Below, piece by piece: positions 26,647 to 35,368 of a DNA stretch of 64,000 nucleotides. This stretch comes from Streptomyces flaveolus (GTDB taxonomy: Bacteria; Actinomycetota; Actinomycetes; Streptomycetales; Streptomycetaceae), in NCBI RefSeq assembly GCF_000716535.1, contig NZ_JNWV01000009.1, forward strand, positions 1 through 64,000, read 5' to 3'. How positions within the stretch are numbered: position 1 is the stretch's first letter; each line of letters starts with the position of its first letter. The position numbers and the translations under genes were made by a program. A model generated the notes under the pieces. It made no database searches. It was not told the DNA's origin and was given only the letters and a program-made list of their open reading frames with translations.

Positions 26647-29600
26647 ATGCGAAGAACCGCCCTGCTCGCCTCCGCCGCACTCCTCGCCGGTCTGCTGCCC
26701 TGGGCGGCGACCGCGCGAGCCGCCGACGAGCCCGCCCCCGTACCCGTCGACCGTTTCGAGGGCGAGGTGCCCTTCGCCTCCCAGCCCGCCGAGGGCATCT
26801 TCACCTGGGGCGGTGACTCCGACGACCCGCCCACGCTCCGTCTCGCCGACCGCGCCGACGCACCCGAGGGCGGCAAGGTCCTCGCCGGCAGCTACGACAT
26901 CAGCGGCTACGGCGGCTTCACCCACGACTTCGCCGCCACCGCGCCCGCCCACGACTGGTCCGCCCACCAGGGCATCCGGTTCTGGTGGGAGGGGCGGAAC
27001 AACGGCAAGAAGATCCCCTTCGAGATCAAGGACGGCGGGGCGAACGGCGAGGCGTCCGAACTCTGGACCACCTCCTTCACCGACGACTTCACCGGCTGGA
27101 AGCAGATCCAGCTCCCCTTCACCGACTTCACCTACCGCACCGACTACCAGCCCGTCGGCGGCATCGACCACGTGCTCGGTCTGAAGGAGATGTGGGGGTA
27201 CGCCCTCACCCTCCCGGCCGGCGCCAAGGGCGACTTCGCCATGGACGACGTCGAGCTGTACGGCAGGGCCGACCAGGCGCTGCACGCCTCCGTCACCACC
27301 GACGCGCCCGTCCACCCGGTCGAGGAGGGCGGGACGGCCGAGGTGAAGGTCACCGTGGCGACCACCGGCGAGCAGCCCCTCACCGACCCAGTGACCGTCA
27401 CCTACGCCACCGGGGACGGCACCGCCACCGCCGGCCAGGACTACACCCCCGTCTCCGGCACCCTCACCTTCCCGGCCGGCACCGCCTCCGGCACCGCGCG
27501 GACCATCGCCGTGCCCACCCGCCGGGACCGGGCGGCCGAACCCGCCGAGACCGTCCCCCTGAAGCTCACGGTCACCGGCGCGAAGGCCCCCGCAGAGACC
27601 CCGCAGGTCGTGATCGACGCGCACGGACTGCCGTACCTGAACGCCAAGCTGCCGGTGAAGAAGCGGGTCGCCGACCTGCTGAGCCGGATGTCCCTGGCGG
27701 AGAAGGCCGGCCAGATGACGCAGGCCGAACGCGGCGCGATGACCCAGCCGAACGACATCGCCGCCTACGCCCTCGGCTCCCTGCTCTCCGGCGGCGGCTC
27801 GACGCCCACGCCCAACACGCCCGAGGCATGGGCGAAGATGATCGACGCGTTCCAGCTGCGGACCCAGGCGACGCGCTTCCAGATCCCGCTGATCTACGGC
27901 GTCGACGCGGTCCACGGCCACAACAACCTCTCCGGCGCCACGGTCATGCCCCACAACGTCGGCATCGGCGCCACCCGCGATCCCCGACTGGCGTACGAGA
28001 CGGGCGCGGTGACGGCCGCCGAGGTCCGCGCGACCGGCGTCCCCTGGGACTTCGCGCCGTGCCTGTGCGTGAGCCGCGACGAACGCTGGGGCCGCTCCTA
28101 CGAGTCCTTCGGCGAGGACCCGGCACTCGTTCAGTCCATGGAGACCGTGATCCAGGGCCTCCAGGGCCGTGCGAACGGCAGGGACCTGAAGCGTGACGAC
28201 AAGGTGCTCGCCACGGCCAAGCACTTCGTCGGCGACGGCGGCACCGCGTACGGCTCCTCCACCACCGGGAAGTACACCATCGACCAGGGCGTCACCAAGG
28301 TCACCCGCGAGGAGCTGGAGGACATCCACCTGGCGCCGTTCCGCACGGCCGTCGAGCGGGGCGTCGGCACGGTCATGCCGTCGTACTCCTCCCTCGACAT
28401 CGCAGGCGACGGCAAGGGCGCGGTGAAGATGCACGCCCGCGGCGACATGATCAACGGCGTCCTCAAGGGCCGCATGGGCTTCGACGGCTTCGTCATCAGC
28501 GACTGGAACGCCATCGACCAGCTGCCCGGCGACTACGCGTCCCACGTCCGCACCTCGGTCAACGCGGGCGTCGACATGATGATGGTGCCGTACACCTACA
28601 AGGAGTTCAGCACCGCGCTCGTCGACGAGGTGAAGGCGGGCCGGGTCGGTGAGAAGCGGATCGACGACGCCGTCTCCCGCATCCTGACCGAGAAGTTCGA
28701 GCTGGGCCTCTTCGAGCACCCGTACGCCGACACGAGCGGGGCCGCCGCCATCGGCTCCCCGGCGCACCGGGAGGTCGCCCGCCGGGCCGCCGCCGAGTCG
28801 CAGGTGCTGCTGAAGAACGCGGGCGGGCTGCTGCCGCTGAAGAAGAGCGAGAAGGTGTACGTCGCCGGGTCCAACGCCGACGACATCGGCAACCAGACCG
28901 GCGGCTGGACCCTCACCTGGCAGGGCGCCTCGGGGAACACCGTTCCCGGTACGACCATCCTCCAGGGCCTGCGGAAGGCGGGCGGGGACGTCACCTACTC
29001 CAAGGACGCCTCCGCCCCGACCGGCGGTTACGACGTCGGGGTGGTCGTGGTCGGCGAGACCCCGTACGCCGAGGGCGTCGGTGACGTCGGCAACGGTCAC
29101 GACCTCAAGCTGTCCGCCGCCGACCAGGCCGCGGTCGACAAGGTGTGCGCGGCCATGAAGTGCGCGGTGCTGATCGTCTCCGGCCGCCCGCAGCTCGTCG
29201 GCGACCGGCTGGACGAGATCGACGCCCTGGTCGCCTCCTGGCTGCCCGGCACCGAGGGCGAGGGCGTCGCGGACGTCCTCTACGGAGCGCGCCCCTTCAC
29301 CGGACAGCTCCCGGTCACCTGGCCCAAGTCGGAGGAGCAACTGCCGATCAACGTGGGCGACACGGCGTACGACCCGCAGTTCCCGTACGGCTGGGGCCTG
29401 ACCACCCGCACCGACGTCCCGAAGGGCGGTACGGCCACCCTGCGCGACCTCGCCGTCCGGGCGGCGAAGGCCGAGCGGCACGGCGACGACCGCGCCGGGC
29501 GCGCGCTGGTGACCCAGGCCCGGCTGCTCGTCCAGCAGAAGGCGGACGGCCACCTCACGGCGGCCGTGGCGAAGCCTTTCGCCGACGCCGACCACCTGCT

Positions 29601-29661
29601 GCTGACCGGCAGGTACGGGAAGGCGGTGGAGAAGCTGGCGGAGGCGTACCGGGCGGCCTGA
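26647..29661 (+). CDS. Secreted multidomain GH3 beta-glucosidase
   Basis: The protein is 1004 residues with signal peptide MRRTALLASAALLAGLLPWA. An N-terminal beta-sandwich, galactose-binding/CIA30-like, spans about 35-205 (SYDISGYGGFTHDF, IRFWWEGRNNGK). A Calx-beta domain (about 220-310, VTVTYATGDGTATAGQDYTPVSGTLTF) follows, then GH3 N (about 335-700) with the nucleophile D619 in GFVISDWNAID and the KHFVGDGGT loop, GH3 C (LLKNAGGLLPL, FPYGWGL), and a helical tail. It probably releases glucose from beta-glucan oligomers, complementing the divergent GH30. Confidence 0.93.
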   Translation: MRRTALLASAALLAGLLPWAATARAADEPAPVPVDRFEGEVPFASQPAEGIFTWGGDSDDPPTLRLADRADAPEGGKVLAGSYDISGYGGFTHDFAATAPAHDWSAHQGIRFWWEGRNNGKKIPFEIKDGGANGEASELWTTSFTDDFTGWKQIQLPFTDFTYRTDYQPVGGIDHVLGLKEMWGYALTLPAGAKGDFAMDDVELYGRADQALHASVTTDAPVHPVEEGGTAEVKVTVATTGEQPLTDPVTVTYATGDGTATAGQDYTPVSGTLTFPAGTASGTARTIAVPTRRDRAAEPAETVPLKLTVTGAKAPAETPQVVIDAHGLPYLNAKLPVKKRVADLLSRMSLAEKAGQMTQAERGAMTQPNDIAAYALGSLLSGGGSTPTPNTPEAWAKMIDAFQLRTQATRFQIPLIYGVDAVHGHNNLSGATVMPHNVGIGATRDPRLAYETGAVTAAEVRATGVPWDFAPCLCVSRDERWGRSYESFGEDPALVQSMETVIQGLQGRANGRDLKRDDKVLATAKHFVGDGGTAYGSSTTGKYTIDQGVTKVTREELEDIHLAPFRTAVERGVGTVMPSYSSLDIAGDGKGAVKMHARGDMINGVLKGRMGFDGFVISDWNAIDQLPGDYASHVRTSVNAGVDMMMVPYTYKEFSTALVDEVKAGRVGEKRIDDAVSRILTEKFELGLFEHPYADTSGAAAIGSPAHREVARRAAAESQVLLKNAGGLLPLKKSEKVYVAGSNADDIGNQTGGWTLTWQGASGNTVPGTTILQGLRKAGGDVTYSKDASAPTGGYDVGVVVVGETPYAEGVGDVGNGHDLKLSAADQAAVDKVCAAMKCAVLIVSGRPQLVGDRLDEIDALVASWLPGTEGEGVADVLYGARPFTGQLPVTWPKSEEQLPINVGDTAYDPQFPYGWGLTTRTDVPKGGTATLRDLAVRAAKAERHGDDRAGRALVTQARLLVQQKADGHLTAAVAKPFADADHLLLTGRYGKAVEKLAEAYRAA

Positions 29662-29714
29662 TCCCGACGCCACATGAGTGACCGGTTTGGGGAGGCTTCG
29701 GGTAGTTTCAAGGT

Positions 29715-31082
29715 ATGAAGGCCGTTCCGCGGACCCGAAGCCTCCCCGCCCTGCTGCTGGCCGTACTCGCCCTGGCGCTGACGACCCTGTTCGCGCCCGG
29801 GGCGAGCGCGGACACCAGCGTCTCCACGATCGCCCAGGCCCTGCGCAAGAGCCCGGTCTACGTCGACCCGGCGGCCAGGGACCAACTGTCCGCAGCGGAC
29901 GCCGCCACACTCGCCGACCGGATCAAGGACGCGAACAAACCCCTGTTCATCGCGGTCCTCCCGGCCGGCTACCCCACCGCACACCTCTTCTCCGACCTCC
30001 GCTCCGCCACCGGCGTCACCGGTCTCTACGGCGTCCGCCTGGGCGACCGCTTCGACGCCCGCGCCGACTCCTCCGTCATGCCGACCACGGCCCGGCAGAA
30101 CCTCGTCCGCAGCGTCCAGGGCGAGGACACCAAGACCCAGCTCGCCGACTTCACCGACCGCGCCCTGGCCAACATGGGCGGCCACGCCCCCCGGAGCTGG
30201 GGCGGCTCGGCCGGCGGCGGCGGTGCGTCGGCCACGGCACTGGTCACGACGGCCGTCGTCCTGGTGGCCGCGGGCGTGGGCGCGTACGCCCTGGTCCGCC
30301 GCGGCCGCCGGCGCCGGGAGGGGGAGCAGCGGGCCGCCCTGGACCGGCTGCGGGTGGTCGTGGACGAGGACATCACCGCGTTCGGCGAGGAACTCGACCG
30401 GCTGGACTTCCACCCCTCGGAAGCGGGCGCCGACGACGCGATGCGCGCCGACTACGAGCGCGCGCTGGACGCCTACGAGACCGCCAAGCAGCGCATGGCC
30501 GCGGCACGCAGACCGGAGGACGTCCGGTCGGTCACCGAGGCGCTGGAGGACGGCCGCTTCTCCCTCGCCCAGCTGTCCGCCCGCCGCGAGGGCCGCCCGC
30601 TCCCGGAGCGCCGCCCGCCCTGCTTCTTCGACCCCCGGCACGGTCCCTCGGTCTCCGACGCCACCTGGACCCCGCCCGGCGGCGCCGCCCGCCAGGTCCC
30701 GGTCTGCGCCGCCGACGCCACCCGTCTGGCCGACGGCCGCGACCCCGTGGTCCGCGAGGTCGACACCGACTACGGCCGCCGCCCCTACTGGGACGCGGGC
30801 CCCGCCTACGGCCCCTGGGCCGGCGGCTACTTCGGCGGCGGCCTCCTGCCCGGCCTCCTCGTCGGCACCCTGCTGGGAAGCGTGATGGCCACGCCCACGT
30901 ACGCCGCCGACTACGGCACCGGGTACGGCGACTTCGGCGGGGGCGGCTACGAGGGCGGCGACGTCTCCGGCACCGACTTCGACCCCGGCGACTTCAGCGG
31001 CGGCTTCGGCGACGGGGGTGGCTTCGACGGCGGCGGTGGCTCCGACGGCGGCGGGGGAGGGGACTTCGGCGGAAGCTTCTGA
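29715..31082 (+). CDS. TPM-type membrane-anchored secreted protein with Gly-rich tail
   Basis: The protein is 455 residues. A signal peptide (MKAVPRTRSLPALLLAVLAL ... PGASA) precedes a TPM-like extracytoplasmic domain (about 33-160, KSPVYVDPAARDQLSAADAATLADRI, PLFIAVLP). One transmembrane helix at about 176-194 (TALVTTAVVLVAAGVGAYAL) follows. A charged, probably coiled-coil cytoplasmic segment (about 195-290), a Pro/Arg region, a second hydrophobic stretch (GGLLPGLLVGTLLGSVMA) and an Asp/Gly/Phe-rich tail complete it. The function is unknown; such proteins are common in Streptomyces. Confidence 0.82.
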   Translation: MKAVPRTRSLPALLLAVLALALTTLFAPGASADTSVSTIAQALRKSPVYVDPAARDQLSAADAATLADRIKDANKPLFIAVLPAGYPTAHLFSDLRSATGVTGLYGVRLGDRFDARADSSVMPTTARQNLVRSVQGEDTKTQLADFTDRALANMGGHAPRSWGGSAGGGGASATALVTTAVVLVAAGVGAYALVRRGRRRREGEQRAALDRLRVVVDEDITAFGEELDRLDFHPSEAGADDAMRADYERALDAYETAKQRMAAARRPEDVRSVTEALEDGRFSLAQLSARREGRPLPERRPPCFFDPRHGPSVSDATWTPPGGAARQVPVCAADATRLADGRDPVVREVDTDYGRRPYWDAGPAYGPWAGGYFGGGLLPGLLVGTLLGSVMATPTYAADYGTGYGDFGGGGYEGGDVSGTDFDPGDFSGGFGDGGGFDGGGGSDGGGGGDFGGSF

Positions 31083-31289
31083 GGCACGCGGCCTGATCGG
31101 GACGCGTGACCGCGGCGAGATCGAGGCCGACCGCGGTGAGCCTTGGGGTTTCGTGGCCGTTGGGCTGCCCGCTTCCCGGCCAGTGTCGTGCTTCCGCGGG
31201 CTCCAGCACGGGGGATTGAGTCGCCCCGCCGGCGGCCGGACGCGACCGTATGGGTTGGTGTCCCATGCGCCCCTGCGGTCACACGGAAC

Positions 31290-31384
31290 CGGTGATTGGC
31301 GGATTTGGGCCACTCGCGCCATCCGCCCAGCCGCTTGACCTGCTCATTTGCGCGGGATCCTTGGTACGAATCCGCCAATCACCG
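31290..31384. repeat. Perfect 16-bp inverted repeat spanning 95 bp
   Basis: CGGTGATTGGCGGATT (31290-31305) is the exact reverse complement of 31369-31384, with 63 bp between. It lies in the 463-bp gene-free stretch 31083-31545. No target-site duplication or coding sequence is seen. It could be a MITE-like remnant, a structured RNA, or a transcription stop for the TPM gene. Confidence 0.6.
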
Positions 31385-31448
31385 TGCGAGGGACCCAGTG
31401 CTCCCGATCCAAGGGCCCGTTGCGGCCCGGTCACCGTCTCTCCGGGCC

Positions 31449-31491
31449 GTCCGCTCGCTCCAGGCCGGCACCGGCCGGGAAGCGAGCGGAC
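31449..31491. repeat. Compound hairpin in the TPM-yceI gap
   Basis: GTCCGCTCGCT (31449-31459) pairs with AGCGAGCGGAC (31481-31491). An inner GGCCGG (31463-31468) pairs with CCGGCC (31471-31476). Together they form a 43-nt hairpin with an internal loop, between convergent genes. Confidence 0.6.
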
Positions 31492-31518
31492 CTACGGTCA
31501 CCTGACGACGGACACCGT

Positions 31519-31535
31519 GCCGACCCCCGGTCGGC
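31519..31535 (-). terminator. Short hairpin after yceI
   Basis: GCCGACC (31519-31525), loop CCC, and GGTCGGC (31529-31535) form a hairpin 10 bp beyond the minus-strand yceI stop, a probable U-less terminator. Confidence 0.55.
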
Positions 31536-31545
31536 TGCCGGGCGC

Positions 31546-32151
31546 TCACGCGCTCTTGATCGCCGAGATGTCGAAGACGAGCTTGATCTTGTCGGAGACC
31601 AGGACGCCGCCCGTCTCCAGCGCCGCGTTCCAGGTCAGGCCCCACTCCGAGCGCAGGATCTCGGCCTTGCCCTCGAAGCCGACGCGCTCGTTGCCGAACG
31701 GGTCCTTCGCGACGCCGTTGAACTCCAGGTCGATGGTGAGCGGCTTGGTGACGCCGAGGAGGGAGAGGTCGCCGGTGATGCGGTAGTCGTCGCCGCCCAG
31801 GGACTCCGCCTTGGTGGAGCGGAACGTCATGACCGGGAACTCGTCGATCTTGAAGAAGTCGGAGGACTTCAGGTGGCCGTCGCGGTCGGGGTTGCCGGTC
31901 TCGATGCTGGCCATCTGGACGTCGAGCGTGGCGGTGGACCTGGTGGGGTCGGCGCCGTCGAGGTGGAGGGTGCCGGTGAAGTCCTTGAAGCCACCCTTGA
32001 CGTTGGTGACCATGGCGTGCCGGGCGACGAAGCCGATCGTGCTGTGGGCCGGGTCGATCGTGTAGTCGCCGGTCAGCGCGGTCAGGTCGGGGCCGGCGGT
32101 GGCCTGCGCGACGGGGGCGGGGGTGGTGTCCTTGCGGCTGAAGATTCCCAT
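31546..32151 (-). CDS. YceI-family lipocalin-like protein
   Basis: This 201-residue YceI-domain protein has a beta-barrel that binds polyprenoid or lipid-like molecules. Typical segments are LTGDYTIDPAHSTIGFVARHAMVTNVKGGFKDFTGTL, SIETGNPDRDGHLKSSDFFKIDEFPVMTFRS, and DLSLLGVTKPLTIDLEFNGVAKDPFGNERVGFEGKAEILRSEWGLTWN. No signal peptide is seen, so it is probably cytoplasmic. The ATG at 32151 follows GGAGG. The upstream operator-like inverted repeat suggests control by a MarR-type repressor, not encoded here. Confidence 0.9.
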   Translation of the reverse strand: MGIFSRKDTTPAPVAQATAGPDLTALTGDYTIDPAHSTIGFVARHAMVTNVKGGFKDFTGTLHLDGADPTRSTATLDVQMASIETGNPDRDGHLKSSDFFKIDEFPVMTFRSTKAESLGGDDYRITGDLSLLGVTKPLTIDLEFNGVAKDPFGNERVGFEGKAEILRSEWGLTWNAALETGGVLVSDKIKLVFDISAIKSA

Positions 32152-32163
32152 GACGTCCTCCTA

Positions 32164-32223
32164 GTTGAAAGTTAAACGAACCCTGTGACTCAGACAGTAG
32201 ACCCATTCGGTTCGGTTTTCAAC
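32164..32223. promoter_or_regulatory. Operator-like inverted repeat upstream of yceI
   Basis: GTTGAAA-N6-CGAACC (32164-32182) is matched by GGTTCG-GT-TTTCAAC (32209-32223) on the other strand, so both arms carry TTGAAA and CGAACC blocks. The AT-rich block GTTGAAAGTTAAAC just before the ATG resembles MarR-type sites, but no regulator gene is adjacent. Confidence 0.5.
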
Positions 32224-32366
32224 ATCATCCGCAACGTGTTTGCATGATTCCGTGGAGTAACCGCTTCTGCCCTCTGGCGCACCGGCCGATCGCTCGGGCA
32301 CCATCTGCCTGCACCACCTGCACAGCCGACCCACAGGACGCACGGCCCACCGCAGGAAAGGTCCCC

Positions 32367-32873
32367 ATGAAGCCGCTCAAGCCCCGCGCGCTGCTGACCG
32401 CGCTCGCCCTCGTCGTCGCCCCCGGCGTCGCCGTCCTCGGCACCGCCACCGACGCCTTCGCCGTCACCAAGATCAGCCACGCGACCGCCACCCAGATGTT
32501 CCGCGACGTCGGCATCACCTGGTCGTCCTCGGGCAACTGCTCCGACCGCTACAACTCCACCTGCACGTCCTTCGAGCAGCTCAACCTCGCCACCGCCCAG
32601 GGCGCCCAGACCCTCAAGCGGGCCAGCGGCTGCGCGCTCAACATCACCGGCGGCACCGAGACCGGCCACGCCTCCGGCACCTACTCCCACTGGAACGGCT
32701 ACAAGCTCGACTACTCCAAGAGCACCTGCGTGACGTCGTACATCAAGAACAACTTCAGCTACATCGGCCTGCGCGGCGACGGCGCCCCGCAGTACCAGTC
32801 CGGTTCCGGCAACATCTATGCCGACGAGGGCAACCACTGGGACGTCCTCTACTACAACTGTGGCGGCTGCTGA
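32367..32873 (+). CDS. Small secreted M15-like peptidase domain protein
   Basis: The protein is 168 residues with a signal peptide (MKPLKPRALLTALALVVAPG ... DAFAV). The mature part has six or more Cys. A possible Zn site is seen as SHWNGYKLDYS (H...D pattern of peptidase M15) and NHWDVLYYN (third His). ATG 32367 follows GGAAAGG. M15 enzymes cleave D-Ala or other peptidoglycan cross-links; here the assignment rests on the spacing of the H/D/H residues and is tentative. It lies just upstream of a PL8 lyase on the same strand. Confidence 0.65.
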   Translation: MKPLKPRALLTALALVVAPGVAVLGTATDAFAVTKISHATATQMFRDVGITWSSSGNCSDRYNSTCTSFEQLNLATAQGAQTLKRASGCALNITGGTETGHASGTYSHWNGYKLDYSKSTCVTSYIKNNFSYIGLRGDGAPQYQSGSGNIYADEGNHWDVLYYNCGGC

Positions 32874-32898
32874 GCCGGCAGTCGAGGGGGAGAGGGCG

Positions 32899-35214
32899 GT
32901 GACCGGGCCCATGCGCATGACCCGACGCGCGCTGCTGCTGGCCGCCGCCCTCGCCGCCGCGCCGGCGCCGGGCGCCCGGGCGGCCGAGGACCCGTACGAC
33001 GTGCTGCGCCGCCGCTGGCTCGGCATCGCCCTCGGCGCGGGATACGACCCGGCCGCCGAGCCGTACGCCTCCCGGCTCGCCCTGCTCGGGCAGCAGGCGC
33101 GGGAGTTCCGGGAGGGCATGGAGCCCGGCCCCGCCTTCCTCTGGCCCGGGCATCCCTTCGACCCGCCCTCCGGCATCACCTTCAGCTACGGCCGCCTGTG
33201 GACCATGACCCAGGCGTACGTCCAGGCCGGCACCGGTTCCACCGGCGACCCCGGCCTGCTCGCCGACGTGCTGCGCGGGCTCGACCACCTCTCCGCCACC
33301 GTCTACAACCCCGCCACCACCCGCTACGGCAACTGGTGGGAGTGGCAGATCGGCAGCCCCCGGCTGCTGACGGACATCACGGCCGCCCTGTACGAGCGGC
33401 TCGGCCCCGCCCGGGTCGCGGCGGGCTGCGCGGCCGTCGACCACTTCGTCCCGGACGCCATGCTCACCGACTACTCCGGCACCTCCACCGGCGCCAACCG
33501 CGTCGACCTGTGCCGCTCGGTCGCCCTGCGCGGCATCCTCGGCCGGAGTCCGGAGAAAATCTCCCTGGCCCGTGACGCCCTCTCGCCCGTCTTCCCGTAC
33601 GTGACGCAGGGCGACGGCCTCTACGCCGACGGCTCCTTCGTCCAGCACACCTGGGTCGCCTACTCCGGCACGTACGGCCAGGTCATGCTCGACGGACTCG
33701 GGCGGCTGTTCACGCTCCTCGCGGGGTCCGACTGGGAGGTCACCGACCCCGCCCGGCGACACGTCCTGGACAGCGTCGAGCACGCCTACGCGCCCCTGAT
33801 CCACGACGGGCTGGTGATGGACTGCGTCAACGGCCGTGCCATCAGCCGGGGTTACCTGCGCGGCGACGACCAGCACGTGCTGCGCGGCGACCACTACCAC
33901 GGGCAGGCCCTGATCGCCGCCATCGCCCTCCTCGCGGGCGGCACGAGCGCGGCCGAGCGGGAGCGGTGGTACGGCCGGATCAAGGGCTGGATCGAACGGG
34001 ACACCGTCGTACCGATGCTGACGTCACGTCAGTTCGCAGTCGCCGATCTCGCGCGGCTGCACGCCGTCGCCGCCTCGCCCGGACCCGCCGCCCCGGAACC
34101 CCTCGGCCACCGCCTCTTCCCGGCGATGGACCGCGCCGTCCACCGCACGCCCCGCTTCACCGCCGCCCTCGCCATGGCCAGTGACCGCATCGCCCACTAC
34201 GAGTGCGGCAACGGCGAGAACCCGCGCGGCTGGCACACCGGGTCCGGCATGCTCTCCTGGTGGCCCCGGGGCCGGAGCGACCAGTACACCGACTGGTACT
34301 GGCCCACCGTCGACTGGTACCGGCTGCCCGGCACCACCGTCTCCACCCGGCGGCTCCCCGACCGGGCCGGCGGCGAGTGGGGCGCCCCCAAGCCGGACGT
34401 CCGCTGGGTCGGCGGGACCACCGACGGCACGTACGCGGCGGTCGGCCAGCACCTCAAGGGCCTCGGCTCCACCCTCCAGGCCCACAAGTCCTGGTTCTTC
34501 CTCGACGACGCCGTGGTCTGCCTCGGCGCCGGGATCTCCTGCGCCGACGGCGTCCCGGTGGAGACGGTCGTGGACAGCCGCAACCTGGGCGCGAACGGCA
34601 CCCAGAGCTTCGTGCGCGGGCGGAACTGGGCCCACCTGGAAGAGCACGGCGGCTGGATCCTGCCGTACGGCGGCGAGCTGCACACCCTCCGCGAGGACCG
34701 CGCCGGCGCCTGGTCCGACATCAACACCACCAGCACGGACGAGCGGCGCACCCGGCACTGGCAGACCCTCTGGCTCGACCACGGCACCGACCCCGAGGCC
34801 GCCCGCTACGCCTACGTCCTGCTGCCCGGCGCGTCCCGCGCGCAGACCGCCGCCCGGGCCGCCGACCGGCATTGGCTCTCCGTCCTCGCCAACGACGCCG
34901 ACCGCCAGGCCGTCGCCGTCCCCCGGCTGGGCCTGACGGCGTGGAACTTCTGGCGGGCCGGTACGGTGGGGGACCTGACCGTCTCGGCCGGCGCGAGCGT
35001 GCTCGTCGTACGCCGGGGACGGACGGCCACCCTCTGCGTGAGCGAGCCGCCCCGCACCGGTGTCCCGCTGGAGCTGGTCTGGAACCGTCCGGTGCGCGCG
35101 GTGACCCGGGCCGACGACAGCGTCGAGGTCCTTTCGGCTGACCGCCGTCTGAGGGTCCGTGTCACTCCGGGGATGGCATGTGCCACCCACGAATGTGAGC
35201 TGACTCTCGGCTGA
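32899..35214 (+). CDS. Secreted polysaccharide lyase family 8 enzyme
   Basis: The protein is about 771 residues. A signal peptide with twin-Arg-like MTRRALLLAAALAAAPAPG is present. The N-terminal alpha/alpha toroid carries the PL8 catalytic residues: NWWEWQIGSPR (Asn, about 144), HTWVAYSGTYGQ (His and Tyr, about 250) and NGRAISR (Arg, about 310). Beta-sandwich domains follow (FFLDDAVVCLGAGISC, VETVVDSRNLGANG). PL8 includes hyaluronate, chondroitin, xanthan and alginate lyases, and the substrate is not determined. GTG 32899 is favoured by GGGGGAGAGG just upstream; ATG 32911 is an alternative. The gap after the M15-like gene is 25 bp. Confidence 0.88.
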   Translation: MTGPMRMTRRALLLAAALAAAPAPGARAAEDPYDVLRRRWLGIALGAGYDPAAEPYASRLALLGQQAREFREGMEPGPAFLWPGHPFDPPSGITFSYGRLWTMTQAYVQAGTGSTGDPGLLADVLRGLDHLSATVYNPATTRYGNWWEWQIGSPRLLTDITAALYERLGPARVAAGCAAVDHFVPDAMLTDYSGTSTGANRVDLCRSVALRGILGRSPEKISLARDALSPVFPYVTQGDGLYADGSFVQHTWVAYSGTYGQVMLDGLGRLFTLLAGSDWEVTDPARRHVLDSVEHAYAPLIHDGLVMDCVNGRAISRGYLRGDDQHVLRGDHYHGQALIAAIALLAGGTSAAERERWYGRIKGWIERDTVVPMLTSRQFAVADLARLHAVAASPGPAAPEPLGHRLFPAMDRAVHRTPRFTAALAMASDRIAHYECGNGENPRGWHTGSGMLSWWPRGRSDQYTDWYWPTVDWYRLPGTTVSTRRLPDRAGGEWGAPKPDVRWVGGTTDGTYAAVGQHLKGLGSTLQAHKSWFFLDDAVVCLGAGISCADGVPVETVVDSRNLGANGTQSFVRGRNWAHLEEHGGWILPYGGELHTLREDRAGAWSDINTTSTDERRTRHWQTLWLDHGTDPEAARYAYVLLPGASRAQTAARAADRHWLSVLANDADRQAVAVPRLGLTAWNFWRAGTVGDLTVSAGASVLVVRRGRTATLCVSEPPRTGVPLELVWNRPVRAVTRADDSVEVLSADRRLRVRVTPGMACATHECELTLG

Positions 35215-35368
35215 CGGCTTTGTGGTCTCCCTACAACGGGACGCCCTCCTGAGCAGTCGGAATGCCTGCATGCCGCCATGGTTCTGTTCACTGGTACCAG
35301 GAAAACAGGCCGGAGACTGTACGGAGTCGACGGCTCGCTTTTCTTCGGGTCCTTCGTAAGGTCGCTAC

